Assembly: GCA_023410535.1 (NCBI GenBank) | Contig: JAEYPR010000010.1 | Location: forward strand, 310,001-374,000 | Reading direction: 5' to 3' | DNA from: Bacillota bacterium | GTDB lineage: Bacteria; Bacillota; UBA4882; UBA8346 | Length of the DNA: 64,000 bases | Shown: positions 34,832-43,325 of the stretch, piece by piece | Layout: the number at the start of each line of letters is the position of its first letter | How positions within the stretch are numbered: the first letter of the stretch is position 1 | Position numbers and translations under genes: made by a program | The notes under the pieces: model-generated | Told to the model about the DNA's origin: nothing | What the model saw: the letters and a program-made list of their open reading frames with translations, nothing else | Databases searched by the model: none

Positions 34832-36735
34832 TCCCCCTTCTTTTCACAATCCGTCTCATCGTTGGGAAAGGTAATGGCGCTAAAGAACAAATTATCGTAA
34901 CCGGGATACACCGATAGTTCAAAATAGCGGGTCTGGCGGGCAATTTCTTCCGCTTCCCGCCGTAACGTCTTGGAGAGCAGACACATCGCCGCCCCGGTTT
35001 TCGAAGTATTGCCGACAAACTCGATTCGCTCCCCGAGTTCCTGAGGAATAAATCCGGTTCGAAGCAGATTTTCCCGGCGTAAATGTTTGCCAAAAGCGCC
35101 GGCTACACACACCGCGCCGATCGCCTCCGGGGTCGTACCCACTTCCTTGATCAACACCTCGATCGCCGAAGCGATGGCTGCTTTCGCCAGTTGCACCTGA
35201 CGGATATCCTTCTGGGAAATATAGACGCTTTTAGCAACGAAGTCCGTACCGGCGCTCGCTTCCGGGGTTGTCAACTCAAAACGCAATTGGCCGTCGTTTT
35301 TGATCCGTTCCGCCAAGCGTTCCGGCCCCCCGGCGGCGAGATATTTTTCCCGAGTTTTCAGTCTTCCGGAACGATCACTGATTTTACTCCGTAATAACTC
35401 GGCTACCATATCAATAATTCCGCTGCCACAGATACCGACCGGCGGTTTCGCACCGATGGTTTGGAACTCGACCGTCGTACCAAGCGTCACTCTCTCTACC
35501 GCGCCAGCCACCGCAATGGTGCCGCAACTGATATTCATCCCTTCCAAAGCAGGCCCGGCCGCACAGGAACAAGCCACCAAACCTTGACGCGAACCAAAGA
35601 CGATCTCCCCGTTCGTTCCGATATCAACTAGCAAAACCGGATGGTCGGCATGGTGCAAACCGGTTGCGATCATGCCTGCCACAATATCGCCTCCGACATA
35701 ACTTGAGACCGACGGCAACGTATAGACCAGCCCAAAGGGAGCGATCTCCACCCCGATCTCCTGCGCCGCAAGAGTAATACCTTCCAAAAAGACGGCCACA
35801 TACGGCGCATTGGCCAAGGTTGCGGGCGGAACACCCAACAGCAGGTGGAGCATGGTGGTGTTACCGGCCGCCACCAATTCGTAAATATGCTCCCGTTTGA
35901 TCCCGGCTGCTTGACAAACCGCCGCGATCAATTGATTAATCTGCCGGACAATCGCCGCTTGCAACAGTTCCAATCCGTTCGCTTGGCCCGCAAACTGAAT
36001 CCGCGAGATGACATCTTGACCGTACTGGCCTTGGGCGTTGGCAGCCGAAGCGGTAGCCAACTCGGCCCCGGAATCCAACGCGATCAACGATAGCACGATC
36101 GTTGTCGTCCCGATATCCAAAGCGATTCCGTAACATTCCGTTTGGGTGTCGCCCGCTTCTACGCCGATTAATTCGTCATCCTTAAAGACAACGGTGACCG
36201 TAAAGTCAGCCGCCCGCAACAATGTCGACAAATTGCGGAGTCCTTGCAAGCGGCGCTCCACCACAAAAGTCCGGCCGATCGCTGCCGACAACCGCTCCAA
36301 GTCGGGCCGATGATCCTCCAATGAGGGCGGTTGTAAATCAAAATAGCGTTTTGTAAGCGGCGGATCAATGACGAAATCCGCAGTAAATCCGTCGGCTTCA
36401 ATCCGCATACTGGAGTGGTCGATGTTTTGCGTCACGCCCACCACCGCGTCTCCCAGTAAATACGTAACACAAGCCAAACGGTATCCCGACTCAATTTCGG
36501 AAGCAGATAGCAAACGCCGTTCTTCCGGAGACATTTCCGTCACGGCGCCCGATACTAACCGTACCTTGCACTTACCGCAGGTTCCGTTACCGTTACAGGC
36601 AAATTCAAGATCAATCCCGGCGCTCCGCGCGGCCGCCAGTAAACTGCTGCCCGGTTTGACCGCGACTTTGCGATCGGCGGGGAAAAAAGCGACATGAATT
36701 TCGGCTGACTGATCCGGTTGTTGATTTTGGGCCAT
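34828..36735 (-). CDS. Corrinoid activation ATPase with N-terminal 2Fe-2S ferredoxin domain (RACE/RamA type)
   Basis: 635 residues. The N-terminal ferredoxin domain (about 10-95) has FACNGNGTCGKCKV and a fourth Cys in YRLACVTY. A linker follows, then a DUF4445 ASKHA ATPase domain with YGIALDIGTTTIVLSL and PVLLVDIGTNGEIVFGSR, ending in VGNTSKTGAAMCLLS. These proteins use ATP and a low-potential electron to reduce inactivated Co(II) corrinoid proteins back to Co(I). It lies directly downstream of the corrinoid protein gene it presumably serves. Full-length and apparently intact. Confidence 0.92.
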   Translation of the reverse strand: MAQNQQPDQSAEIHVAFFPADRKVAVKPGSSLLAAARSAGIDLEFACNGNGTCGKCKVRLVSGAVTEMSPEERRLLSASEIESGYRLACVTYLLGDAVVGVTQNIDHSSMRIEADGFTADFVIDPPLTKRYFDLQPPSLEDHRPDLERLSAAIGRTFVVERRLQGLRNLSTLLRAADFTVTVVFKDDELIGVEAGDTQTECYGIALDIGTTTIVLSLIALDSGAELATASAANAQGQYGQDVISRIQFAGQANGLELLQAAIVRQINQLIAAVCQAAGIKREHIYELVAAGNTTMLHLLLGVPPATLANAPYVAVFLEGITLAAQEIGVEIAPFGLVYTLPSVSSYVGGDIVAGMIATGLHHADHPVLLVDIGTNGEIVFGSRQGLVACSCAAGPALEGMNISCGTIAVAGAVERVTLGTTVEFQTIGAKPPVGICGSGIIDMVAELLRSKISDRSGRLKTREKYLAAGGPERLAERIKNDGQLRFELTTPEASAGTDFVAKSVYISQKDIRQVQLAKAAIASAIEVLIKEVGTTPEAIGAVCVAGAFGKHLRRENLLRTGFIPQELGERIEFVGNTSKTGAAMCLLSKTLRREAEEIARQTRYFELSVYPGYDNLFFSAITFPNDETDCEKKGE

Positions 36736-36766
36736 TTCATTCTACCCCCATCAGGCTGTGATGTGA

Positions 36767-37405
36767 TTACGCCAGTAATCGTTTTGCCAAGCGAACCGCG
36801 CTCACCGCGTCCGCCGAATAACCGTCGGCTCCAATCTCTTGGGCATAACGTTCCGATACCGGTGCGCCGCCAATCATAATCTTGACTTTGTCGCGTAAAC
36901 CTTCTCGCTTGATCAGATCAACCACAGCTTTCATTCCTACCATCGAAGTGGTCATCAGCGCCGATAACCCGAGGATATTCGCTTGGGTCTCCCGCACTTT
37001 GGCCGCAAACACTTCGGGCGGAACATCCCGTCCGGCGTCATGCACTTCGAAACCGGCGGCTTCCAGCATAATGCCGACCAGGTTTTTCCCGATGTCATGG
37101 GTATCGCCTTGCACGGTTCCGATGACGACCACTCCCGGCTGCGCGACTTGGGTCGGTAAATGCGGTTTTAAAATTTTCACGCCGGTTTGAAACGCCAATG
37201 ACGCCATCACGACTTCGGGGAGGAAGTATTCCTGTTCCTCAAAGTAACGACCGACAACCTCCATCCCTTTGGCCAAACCATCGACAATCGCCACGCCGGC
37301 ATCAAGCCCGGCCGCAATTGCCTGTTGCGCGACCGAATCCGCCAGATCTTCATCCCCATCAATCACGGCTTGGGCAAGTTGCTCTAAAATTTGCTGTTCA
37401 GACAT
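36767..37405 (-). CDS. Corrinoid (B12-binding) methyl carrier protein
   Basis: 212 residues. The N-terminal helical cap (EQLAQAVIDGDEDLADSVAQQAI) is followed by a Rossmann-type B12 domain with the base-off signature GDTHDIGKNLVGIMLEAAGFEVHDAGRDVP, where His is the lower cobalt ligand, and the later GGAPVSERYAQEIGADGYS. It belongs to the MtaC/MtbC/MttC-like family and carries the methyl group between methyltransferases. The activator gene (31 bp downstream) and two UroD-like methyltransferases complete a module. About half identical by eye to the second corrinoid protein at 55946-56614. Confidence 0.94.
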   Translation of the reverse strand: MSEQQILEQLAQAVIDGDEDLADSVAQQAIAAGLDAGVAIVDGLAKGMEVVGRYFEEQEYFLPEVVMASLAFQTGVKILKPHLPTQVAQPGVVVIGTVQGDTHDIGKNLVGIMLEAAGFEVHDAGRDVPPEVFAAKVRETQANILGLSALMTTSMVGMKAVVDLIKREGLRDKVKIMIGGAPVSERYAQEIGADGYSADAVSAVRLAKRLLA

Positions 37406-37474
37406 TCTCGAATCTCCTCATTTCTCCATTTTGCTGTGTTTGATTACGCGCTGCCAAAACTTTGCCAAACCATT

Positions 37475-38683
37475 TCATTCGCTTCGCTGCAGGACAAATT
37501 CGTCCTTGATCGCTTGCAGACGATTGGGGTCGGTCAACAGGATGAGACCAGTGACCGCCAGCGCCTGAATGCTCACCAACAAGCCGTGATCGCCTGTCGG
37601 GGACTTCGCGGCGTTGGCAAATTCGACACTATGGGCTACCAGATCGTTAGGTCCGATCCGGATAAATGGTTGAATGGTCGGCACAACTTGACTGACATTG
37701 CCGGCATCGGTCGACCCCATGTTACGGCCGGAGTTGGTCAAAATCTCCGCTCCCAACTGTTCCATCACTTCTTTAAACAGCGTATTGAAATTGCGATTAA
37801 TCAAAAAATCGTCGACCGGGTTTTGAAAGTAACTGATCGCCACTTCGCTTCCGGTTGCGAGCGCCGCTCCGTGCGCAATTGCGATGACCTTTTGGGTTAC
37901 TTCGTTGCAACGCGCCCGGGTCCCCGCCCGGACAAAAAAGCGGGCTTTCGCATAGGCGGGAACAATATTGGGCGCATCGCCGCCGTGAGTGATAATGCCG
38001 TGAATTCTGACATCGATCGGAAGATGCTGCCGGAGTGCGTTAATGCCGTTAAAAAGTTGAATCACGCCGTCCAACGCATTAACGCCGTTTTCCGGACAGG
38101 CGGCCGCGTGCGCGGGTTTGCCCTTAAATTCAAAATCAATGGGATCCAAAGCTAAGGTTCTTTCCGTCGTCGCGGTCAAATTGGCCGGATGGACCATCAG
38201 ACAGGCGTCAATCTCCTTAAATAATCCCTGTTTCACATAGCTTGCTTTAGCGCTGCCGTTGGTGCCGCCTTCTTCCGCCGGGGAACCAAACACCACAATC
38301 TCCCCGCCGGTCTCCGCCAACACCTTGGCTAAGGTGATGGCTGCCGCCACACTGGCAGTGCCGATGATGTTGTGACCACAGCCATGACCGATTTCCGGCA
38401 AAGCGTCATATTCGGCTAAAAATCCCAAGACGGGACCCGTTGCGTTTGGCGCTTTTTTGCGCGCAATAAATCCGGTTGGGTGTCCCGCGATATCCGTTTC
38501 GATGCTGAAACCCTCGTCGCGAAGGACCTGGGTCAGTAGTCCCGACGCGTAATATTCTTCATTGCCGAGCTCCGGATGGTCGTTAATATCGTGACTGATC
38601 CGAATGTAACGGGGACTTTGCGCTTGAATATCTCCAATCAGTTGTTCGGTTAACGCTGCGGTGTTGATTGTAACAGTACTCAT
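37475..38683 (-). CDS. M20 family metallo-amidohydrolase
   Basis: 402 residues from ATG 38683, preceded by AAAGAAGA; an ATG six codons earlier has no site. M20 metal-binding motifs: HDINDHPELGNEEY, LAEYDALPEIGHGCGHN, and the catalytic glutamates in GSPAEEGGTNGSA. The closest relatives are aminobenzoyl-glutamate or N-acyl amino-acid hydrolases (AbgB-like). In this setting it may release an amino acid such as cysteine or methionine from an N-acylated or amide precursor, but the substrate is a guess. It follows the metQ1 terminator and is probably the head of the corrinoid module transcript. Confidence 0.85.
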   Translation of the reverse strand: MSTVTINTAALTEQLIGDIQAQSPRYIRISHDINDHPELGNEEYYASGLLTQVLRDEGFSIETDIAGHPTGFIARKKAPNATGPVLGFLAEYDALPEIGHGCGHNIIGTASVAAAITLAKVLAETGGEIVVFGSPAEEGGTNGSAKASYVKQGLFKEIDACLMVHPANLTATTERTLALDPIDFEFKGKPAHAAACPENGVNALDGVIQLFNGINALRQHLPIDVRIHGIITHGGDAPNIVPAYAKARFFVRAGTRARCNEVTQKVIAIAHGAALATGSEVAISYFQNPVDDFLINRNFNTLFKEVMEQLGAEILTNSGRNMGSTDAGNVSQVVPTIQPFIRIGPNDLVAHSVEFANAAKSPTGDHGLLVSIQALAVTGLILLTDPNRLQAIKDEFVLQRSE

Positions 38684-38730
38684 GATAACGTCTTCTTTCA
38701 TTTGTAATGATTCGCAAGCAATAAAACATC

Positions 38731-38764
38731 AAGTAAGCATTCAAAATGGAATGAATGCTTACTT
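38731..38764 (-). terminator. Hairpin terminator after metQ1
   Basis: AAGTAAGCATTC and GAATGCTTACTT around a ten-base loop, followed on the minus strand by a T-rich tract. Confidence 0.65.
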
Positions 38765-38787
38765 GTGGCTAATGGATCAACCTTACT

Positions 38788-39609
38788 TTAGAACGCAGGA
38801 ATAAAAGCGCCTTGATAAATGGTTTTGATCGCGTTTTTGACATCTTTGGAACGATACGCCTTGACCACTTTTTGATACAAGGAATTGTCCTTATCCTCTT
38901 CACGGGCCACAATCAGATTGACATACGGTTTTGAAGTTTCCAACTTGGAGTTTTCCAGAAAAATTGAATCTTTGACCGGGGAAAATTTGGCGTCGATCGC
39001 AACACCGCTATTGATTACCGCGATGTCCACATCCTGCAGTGAACGGGGAATCTGGGTGGCGACGAGTTCGATGATCTGCAGGCGTTTGGGGTTTTCCACA
39101 ACATCCTTTAAGGTCGGCAAAAGGCCGGCTCCAGCTTTAATCTTAATCAAACCGGCGCTTTGCAATAGATTGAGCGCCCGGCCCTCATTGGTCGCATCAT
39201 TGGGAATCGCGACTTTCGCTTCGACCTTCAATTTCTTTACCGACTTGAGGCTGCTCGAATAAATTCCCATCGGGGCAAGGATCGTCTCTCCGATCGGCGC
39301 CAGTTTCAAATGGCGGTCCGCCGCAAATTTATTAAGATACGCATAATGTTGAAACGCATTCAAATCAATTTCTTTTTCCGCCAAAGCCAAATTGGGGCGG
39401 ATATAATCGGCAAAGCTGATAATCTGCAACTCGATATCTTCTTTCGCCAGTTTCGCTTTGACAATATTCCAGATCCGGTAGTCCTCACCGGTAATGCCTA
39501 ATTTAATGACCTGTTTTTTGTCCGCTGCGGCGACGTCGCCAAGATACGAATTGAAAATAATTCCGAAACCAAGTAATAATGCAACAACCCAAACCATTGA
39601 CTTTTTCAT
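38788..39609 (-). CDS. metQ: MetQ/NlpA family substrate-binding protein 1
   Basis: 273 residues. A signal peptide (about 1-29) has no lipobox Cys, unlike usual MetQ lipoproteins. The mature protein follows the NlpA pattern: DLNAFQHYAYLNKFAADRHLKLAPIGETI, MGIYSSSLKS, KVAIPNDATNEGRALNLLQSAGLIK, and VAYRSKD...IYQGAFIPAF at the end. It binds methionine or a related compound for the MetNI transporter encoded just upstream. AAGGAGGATTATC precedes the ATG. A palindromic repeat lies in the 182-bp gap to metI1. Confidence 0.87.
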   Translation of the reverse strand: MKKSMVWVVALLLGFGIIFNSYLGDVAAADKKQVIKLGITGEDYRIWNIVKAKLAKEDIELQIISFADYIRPNLALAEKEIDLNAFQHYAYLNKFAADRHLKLAPIGETILAPMGIYSSSLKSVKKLKVEAKVAIPNDATNEGRALNLLQSAGLIKIKAGAGLLPTLKDVVENPKRLQIIELVATQIPRSLQDVDIAVINSGVAIDAKFSPVKDSIFLENSKLETSKPYVNLIVAREEDKDNSLYQKVVKAYRSKDVKNAIKTIYQGAFIPAF

Positions 39610-39629
39610 TGATAATCCTCCTTAAATTG

Positions 39630-39700
39630 ACTATATATGTCGCATTAAATATTTTGAACTACCTTGACTGCGACATATTTTCCGCAATTCATAAATTACA
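39630..39700. repeat. Palindromic repeat family A, copy 2
   Basis: Arms TATGTCGCA (39636-39644) and TGCGACATA (39669-39677), 24-base loop, as in the copy at 11571-11638. It ends a few bases before the ribosome-binding site of metQ1. Confidence 0.7.
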
Positions 39701-39791
39701 ATAAATACTGCCGTTCACCTTTCCAGCCATGTTTTAAGGATGGAAAATTGGTTCAAAAATTTATCGCAATTTATATAATCCGGCTTTTATA

Positions 39792-40475
39792 TTAATGACT
39801 GGTCAATTTTATCAATAAATCGCCGATTCCTTGAACCACATTGACCAGAATCAGCAAGATAATAATGGTGATGACCATTACATCCGTCTGGAAATATTGA
39901 TAACCGTAACGAATGGCGAAGTCACCCAGTCCACCTCCTCCGACCGTACCCGCCATGGCCGACAAACCAATTAAACTGATGGTGGTGATCGACAGCGCGT
40001 AAATAATTCCGGGGAGCCCCTCCCAAAACATCACCCGGTAGATAATCTCCAGCGGACTTGAACCCATGGATTGAGCCGCTTCGATAACCCCTTTGTCGAT
40101 ATCCAGCAGCGCCGATTCGATCTGGCGCGCGATAAACGGCGCCGACCCGAAGATCAGCGGGACCAGAGCGCCTTTGGTGCCGATGGTGGTCCCCACCAAA
40201 AACCGGGTAACCGGAATGATCGCCGCCAACAAAATGATGAATGGGATTGAGCGCAACACATTGATGATTTTACCGACAATGTTGTTGACCGCGCGATTTT
40301 CCAAAATTCCGCCGGAGCGGGTGGTTACCAGTATCACCCCGATCGGGATTCCGATGATGGTGGCGATAGCACCGGATATCAAAACCATAAAAATGGTTTC
40401 ATACAGCGCTTTGATCATATCGGGGAAGAGATTGATCACATTGGGGATGAGCGGTTTCAAGATCTCCAACATCAT
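39792..40475 (-). CDS. metI: MetI-type ABC permease 1
   Basis: 227 residues from ATG 40475 with GGAGG six bases upstream. Five to six membrane helices, and the coupling (EAA) motif in VIEAAQSMGSSPLEII followed by SAMAGTVGGGGLGDFAIRYGYQYF, characteristic of D-methionine/methionine MetI. Its start lies inside the 3' end of metN1 (overlap about 77 bp), an unusually long overlap. Works with MetN1 and MetQ1. Confidence 0.92.
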   Translation of the reverse strand: MMLEILKPLIPNVINLFPDMIKALYETIFMVLISGAIATIIGIPIGVILVTTRSGGILENRAVNNIVGKIINVLRSIPFIILLAAIIPVTRFLVGTTIGTKGALVPLIFGSAPFIARQIESALLDIDKGVIEAAQSMGSSPLEIIYRVMFWEGLPGIIYALSITTISLIGLSAMAGTVGGGGLGDFAIRYGYQYFQTDVMVITIIILLILVNVVQGIGDLLIKLTSH

Positions 40476-41499
40476 GTAACACCTCCACTGGAATAGCAAA
40501 TTCGGTCAGGTATTGAAGCGCCTTGGCAAGATTATCCCGTTCGCCGCGGAACTTGACAAACAGGTTCCCGACCGACACCCCTTGAACCAATTCAATATTG
40601 CCGAAGACGATTCGCGTATCAACGGTAAAACGCCTGGATATTTCGGAGATAAAGGTTTGGCTCGTTGTTTCCCCGATAAACGCAACCCGGGCGGCAACTT
40701 CGTTATGTTGCAACGAGCGCTCGAAATGTGCCGTTTCTAAGAATTCATTGGCGCGGTTGGACTGAAAGACCGTGGCAATAAAATCCTTGGTCACCTGGAC
40801 TTTAGGATTGGCGAAAATTTGGAGCAATTCTCCGGATTCGACGATTTTGCCATGATCCATCACCGCCACCCGGTGGCAAATTTCTTTAATCACTTGCATT
40901 TCATGGGTGATCACCACAATCGTCAAATTTAACTTTTGGTTGATATCCTTTAAAAGCTTTAATATCGAATGGGTGGTCTGAGGATCCAACGCCGAAGTCG
41001 CCTCGTCGCATAACAACACTTCAGGATCGTTCGCCAAGGCCCGGGCAATCGCCACCCGTTGCTTCTGACCCCCGCTCAGTTGCGACGGATACGCCTCGAC
41101 CTTTTCGCTGATGCCGACCAACTCCAGCAGCTTTAAAACTTTCGTAGCAATTTGATTGCGGTTCAATCCTTGCTTTTTCAGAGGATAGGCAACGTTTTGA
41201 AACACATTGCGCGAGCGCATCAGATTAAAACTTTGAAAGATCATCCCAATCTTTTCCCGGCTTTTGCGGAGTTCGTTCGGTGCTAATACCGTCAACTCTT
41301 TCCCACTGACGATTACCGTTCCGGAGGTGGGACGCTCCAACAGATTGATGCAACGGATCAAAGTGCTTTTTCCGGCGCCGCTGTAACCGATGATCCCGTA
41401 AATCTCCCCGGCGTTGATCTGCAGGTTTACACCACGTAATGCTTCCAATGCGTAACTTTTGGTCGTAAAAGTTTTTTTGACATCTTGCAAACGGATCAA
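40399..41499 (-). CDS. metN: MetN-type ATPase 1 with NIL regulatory domain
   Basis: 366 residues. GGAGG lies one base before an ATG (41505) but seven bases before a TTG at 41499, giving MIRLQDVKKTF, which matches typical MetN starts. Nucleotide-binding motifs: GYSGAGKSTLIRCIN, LSGGQKQRVAIARALA, VLLCDEATSALDP and ITHEMQV. A C-terminal NIL domain (about 285-350: VAFIGETTSQTFISEISRRF, VQGVSVGNLFVKFRG) is the methionine-sensing domain that inhibits transport. Preceded by an excellent promoter and leader RNA copy 1. Confidence 0.93.
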   Translation of the reverse strand: MIRLQDVKKTFTTKSYALEALRGVNLQINAGEIYGIIGYSGAGKSTLIRCINLLERPTSGTVIVSGKELTVLAPNELRKSREKIGMIFQSFNLMRSRNVFQNVAYPLKKQGLNRNQIATKVLKLLELVGISEKVEAYPSQLSGGQKQRVAIARALANDPEVLLCDEATSALDPQTTHSILKLLKDINQKLNLTIVVITHEMQVIKEICHRVAVMDHGKIVESGELLQIFANPKVQVTKDFIATVFQSNRANEFLETAHFERSLQHNEVAARVAFIGETTSQTFISEISRRFTVDTRIVFGNIELVQGVSVGNLFVKFRGERDNLAKALQYLTEFAIPVEVLHDVGDLETAHPQCDQSLPRYDQSAV

Positions 41500-41569
41500 T
41501 GCCATTCCTCCATTTAAGAAACTGCCACGCGGTCTTTCACTTCTCCATTGTAATTCAATCCATATCAGA

Positions 41570-41643
41570 CAAAAAAATAGACCAAGCCAACCACAGGGGT
41601 GCCCTCCCGCAGTCAACTTGGTCTCCAGTCATCTGGTCAACCA
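41570..41643 (-). ncRNA. Recurrent leader RNA motif, copy 1 (metN1 leader)
   Basis: Minus strand from 41643: GGUUGACCAG, AUGA loop, CUGGAGACC, then a stem GACCAAG/CUUGGUC closing a roughly 30-base loop and ending in UAUUUUUUU. The conserved 5' hairpin shares its last bases with the 5' arm of the terminator, so the two can compete. It lies between a strong promoter and metN1, which strongly suggests transcription attenuation. Copies 2-5 at 54329, 56629, 57838 and 59688. Confidence 0.7.
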
Positions 41644-41691
41644 TCAATATTAAAATCTTTAAAGTCAGTAGGAATACTTGTATTTTTATTT

Positions 41692-41720
41692 ATCATAATC
41701 CTTTCGTTGCGTTTTGTCAA
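41692..41720 (-). promoter_or_regulatory. Strong sigma-A promoter of the metNIQ1 operon
   Basis: Minus strand TTGACA, a 17-base spacer and TATGAT. Transcription would start near 41685 and run about 45 bases before leader RNA copy 1. Confidence 0.85.
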
Positions 41721-41742
41721 TTAAAGAAATTACATTATCGCA

Positions 41743-41784
41743 GAAAAATAAAGCCACTCGCTCCTAATGAACCGAGTGGCTTCA
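41743..41784 (-). terminator. Intrinsic terminator at the end of the large nitrogenase-like/transport operon (after metQ2)
   Basis: AAGCCACTCG and CGAGTGGCTT around a twelve-base loop, followed on the minus strand by TATTTTT. Confidence 0.88.
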
Positions 41785-41813
41785 ATAAATACATCCGCTT
41801 TCATCCATTGTTT

Positions 41814-42608
41814 TTAAAACGCCGGGACAACCGCGCCTTTATATTTATCGAGAATAAACTTTTTAACCGCCGGGCTTTGCAAAGCGGCAACCAGCTTTTT
41901 GATCTCCGGCCGAGTTTCATCGCCCTTCCGGACGACAATTATATTGGCGTATGGCGAGTTGGCGTTCTCGCGGAAGATGGCGGTATTGGGGTCAATCTTG
42001 GCGTCAAGGACAAAATTGGTGTTAATCACCGCACCATCCACATCCGGTAACGTCCGGGTCAATTGAGCCGCTTCGATCTCTACAAATTGCAGTTGTTGCG
42101 GATTGGCGACGATATCTTGTGGGGTCGCTTGGTAGTTGGCTAAACCCTTCTTCAATTGGATCAAACCGTTCGCCTCCAGCAAAACCAAAGCGCGAAACTC
42201 ATTGGAGGGATTGTTGGGAATGGCGATTTTAGCGCCTTTTTTCAGCTCATCTTTGGATTTAAGCTTTTTCGAGTAAAACCCAATCGGCTCGACATGTATT
42301 TTTCCGGCAACGGTAAATTTATAACCTTTTTCTTTTGATACCGAATCAAGATAGGGAACATGCTGAAAGTAATTGGCGTCAATTTGTTTATCATTGAGCG
42401 CCGGATTGAGCTGTCCCTCATCATCGAGCACCACAATCTGAAGGTTGATCCCTTCTTTCTGCAATACCGGTTTAACAACCTCCAATATTTCCGCGTGCGG
42501 GACCACCGCTGCTCCGACTTTGAGCGTAAGATTATCGGCAGCAGCCAATCCCGCAACTGAGATACCAGCGATAAACACAACCAAAAACCAGTAAAAAAAA
42601 CGTTTCAT
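41814..42608 (-). CDS. metQ: MetQ/NlpA family substrate-binding protein 2
   Basis: 264 residues from ATG 42608 (AAAGGATGA upstream; an in-frame TTG two codons earlier is possible). A signal peptide, again without lipobox Cys, is followed by VGAAVVPHAEILEVVKP, DANYFQHVPYLDSVSKEKGYKF, IGFYSKKLKSKDEL and IAIPNNPSNEFRALVLLEANGLIQL, ending GAVVPAF. Paralogous to MetQ1. Last gene of the long operon that begins near 56.7 kb and includes the nitrogenase-like genes; its ligand may be methionine or another sulfur compound. Confidence 0.87.
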   Translation of the reverse strand: MKRFFYWFLVVFIAGISVAGLAAADNLTLKVGAAVVPHAEILEVVKPVLQKEGINLQIVVLDDEGQLNPALNDKQIDANYFQHVPYLDSVSKEKGYKFTVAGKIHVEPIGFYSKKLKSKDELKKGAKIAIPNNPSNEFRALVLLEANGLIQLKKGLANYQATPQDIVANPQQLQFVEIEAAQLTRTLPDVDGAVINTNFVLDAKIDPNTAIFRENANSPYANIIVVRKGDETRPEIKKLVAALQSPAVKKFILDKYKGAVVPAF

Positions 42609-42644
42609 GATCAATCATCCTTTCAAATAATATTGCAATTCACA

Positions 42645-43313
42645 TCACAAGCTCTTATGACGTCTGCGTTCAATTCGATTGGCCATCCGGTTCCCTCCCC
42701 ATTGAATCAGCTGGACTAAGACGACTAATACCGCCACAGTCCAAAACATGATGTCGTCACGGTAACGCATATAACCGAAACGAATCGCCAAACTTCCCAA
42801 ACCTCCCGCGCCAATCGCTCCGGCAGTTGCGGTGAACCCGGTGATGGTAATGATCGCCAAGGTGATTCCCCGGATTAACGAGGGCAGGGATTCCGGGATC
42901 AAAATATCCCAGATAATCGTGGCAGATTTGGCTCCCATGGCAAGGGCGGCTTCAATTTTGCCTTTCTCCACCTCCTTTAAACTGTTTTCAATAATCCGCG
43001 CCAGAAACGGCGCCGACCCGACAGCCAGCGGCACCACCGCCGCCGTCGCCCCAAGGGTGGTCCCAATGATCAATCTGGCTAACGGTAATAAAACCACAAT
43101 CAAAATAATGAACGGGAACGAACGGAACACATTGACCAACGTACTGACGGTTTGGTTAAAACCTGGCCAATCCGCAATATGTCCTTGCGAGGTCACCACC
43201 AATGCAATGCCCAGCGGCAAGCCGATAATTAATGCCGCAACCGTCGATAATACCACCATGTATAAAGTCTCGCCCAGGGCTGTGCCGAGCAGAGGAAAAA
43301 GATCATTTGCCAT
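42645..43313 (-). CDS. metI: MetI-type ABC permease 2
   Basis: 222 residues, five to six helices; coupling region KIEAALAMGAKSATIIWDILIPESLPSLIRG and TAGAIGAGGLGSLAIRFGYMRYRDD match MetI. It follows metN2 by 12 bp and precedes metQ2 by 36 bp. The C-terminus is basic (RIERRRHKSL). Confidence 0.91.
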   Translation of the reverse strand: MANDLFPLLGTALGETLYMVVLSTVAALIIGLPLGIALVVTSQGHIADWPGFNQTVSTLVNVFRSFPFIILIVVLLPLARLIIGTTLGATAAVVPLAVGSAPFLARIIENSLKEVEKGKIEAALAMGAKSATIIWDILIPESLPSLIRGITLAIITITGFTATAGAIGAGGLGSLAIRFGYMRYRDDIMFWTVAVLVVLVQLIQWGGNRMANRIERRRHKSL

Positions 43314-43325
43314 TACACATCATTC

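Noticed and set aside
41500..41616. N-terminal extension of MetN1 to 41616
   Set aside because: It would read back toward the leader RNA terminator; no ribosome-binding site and no family match.
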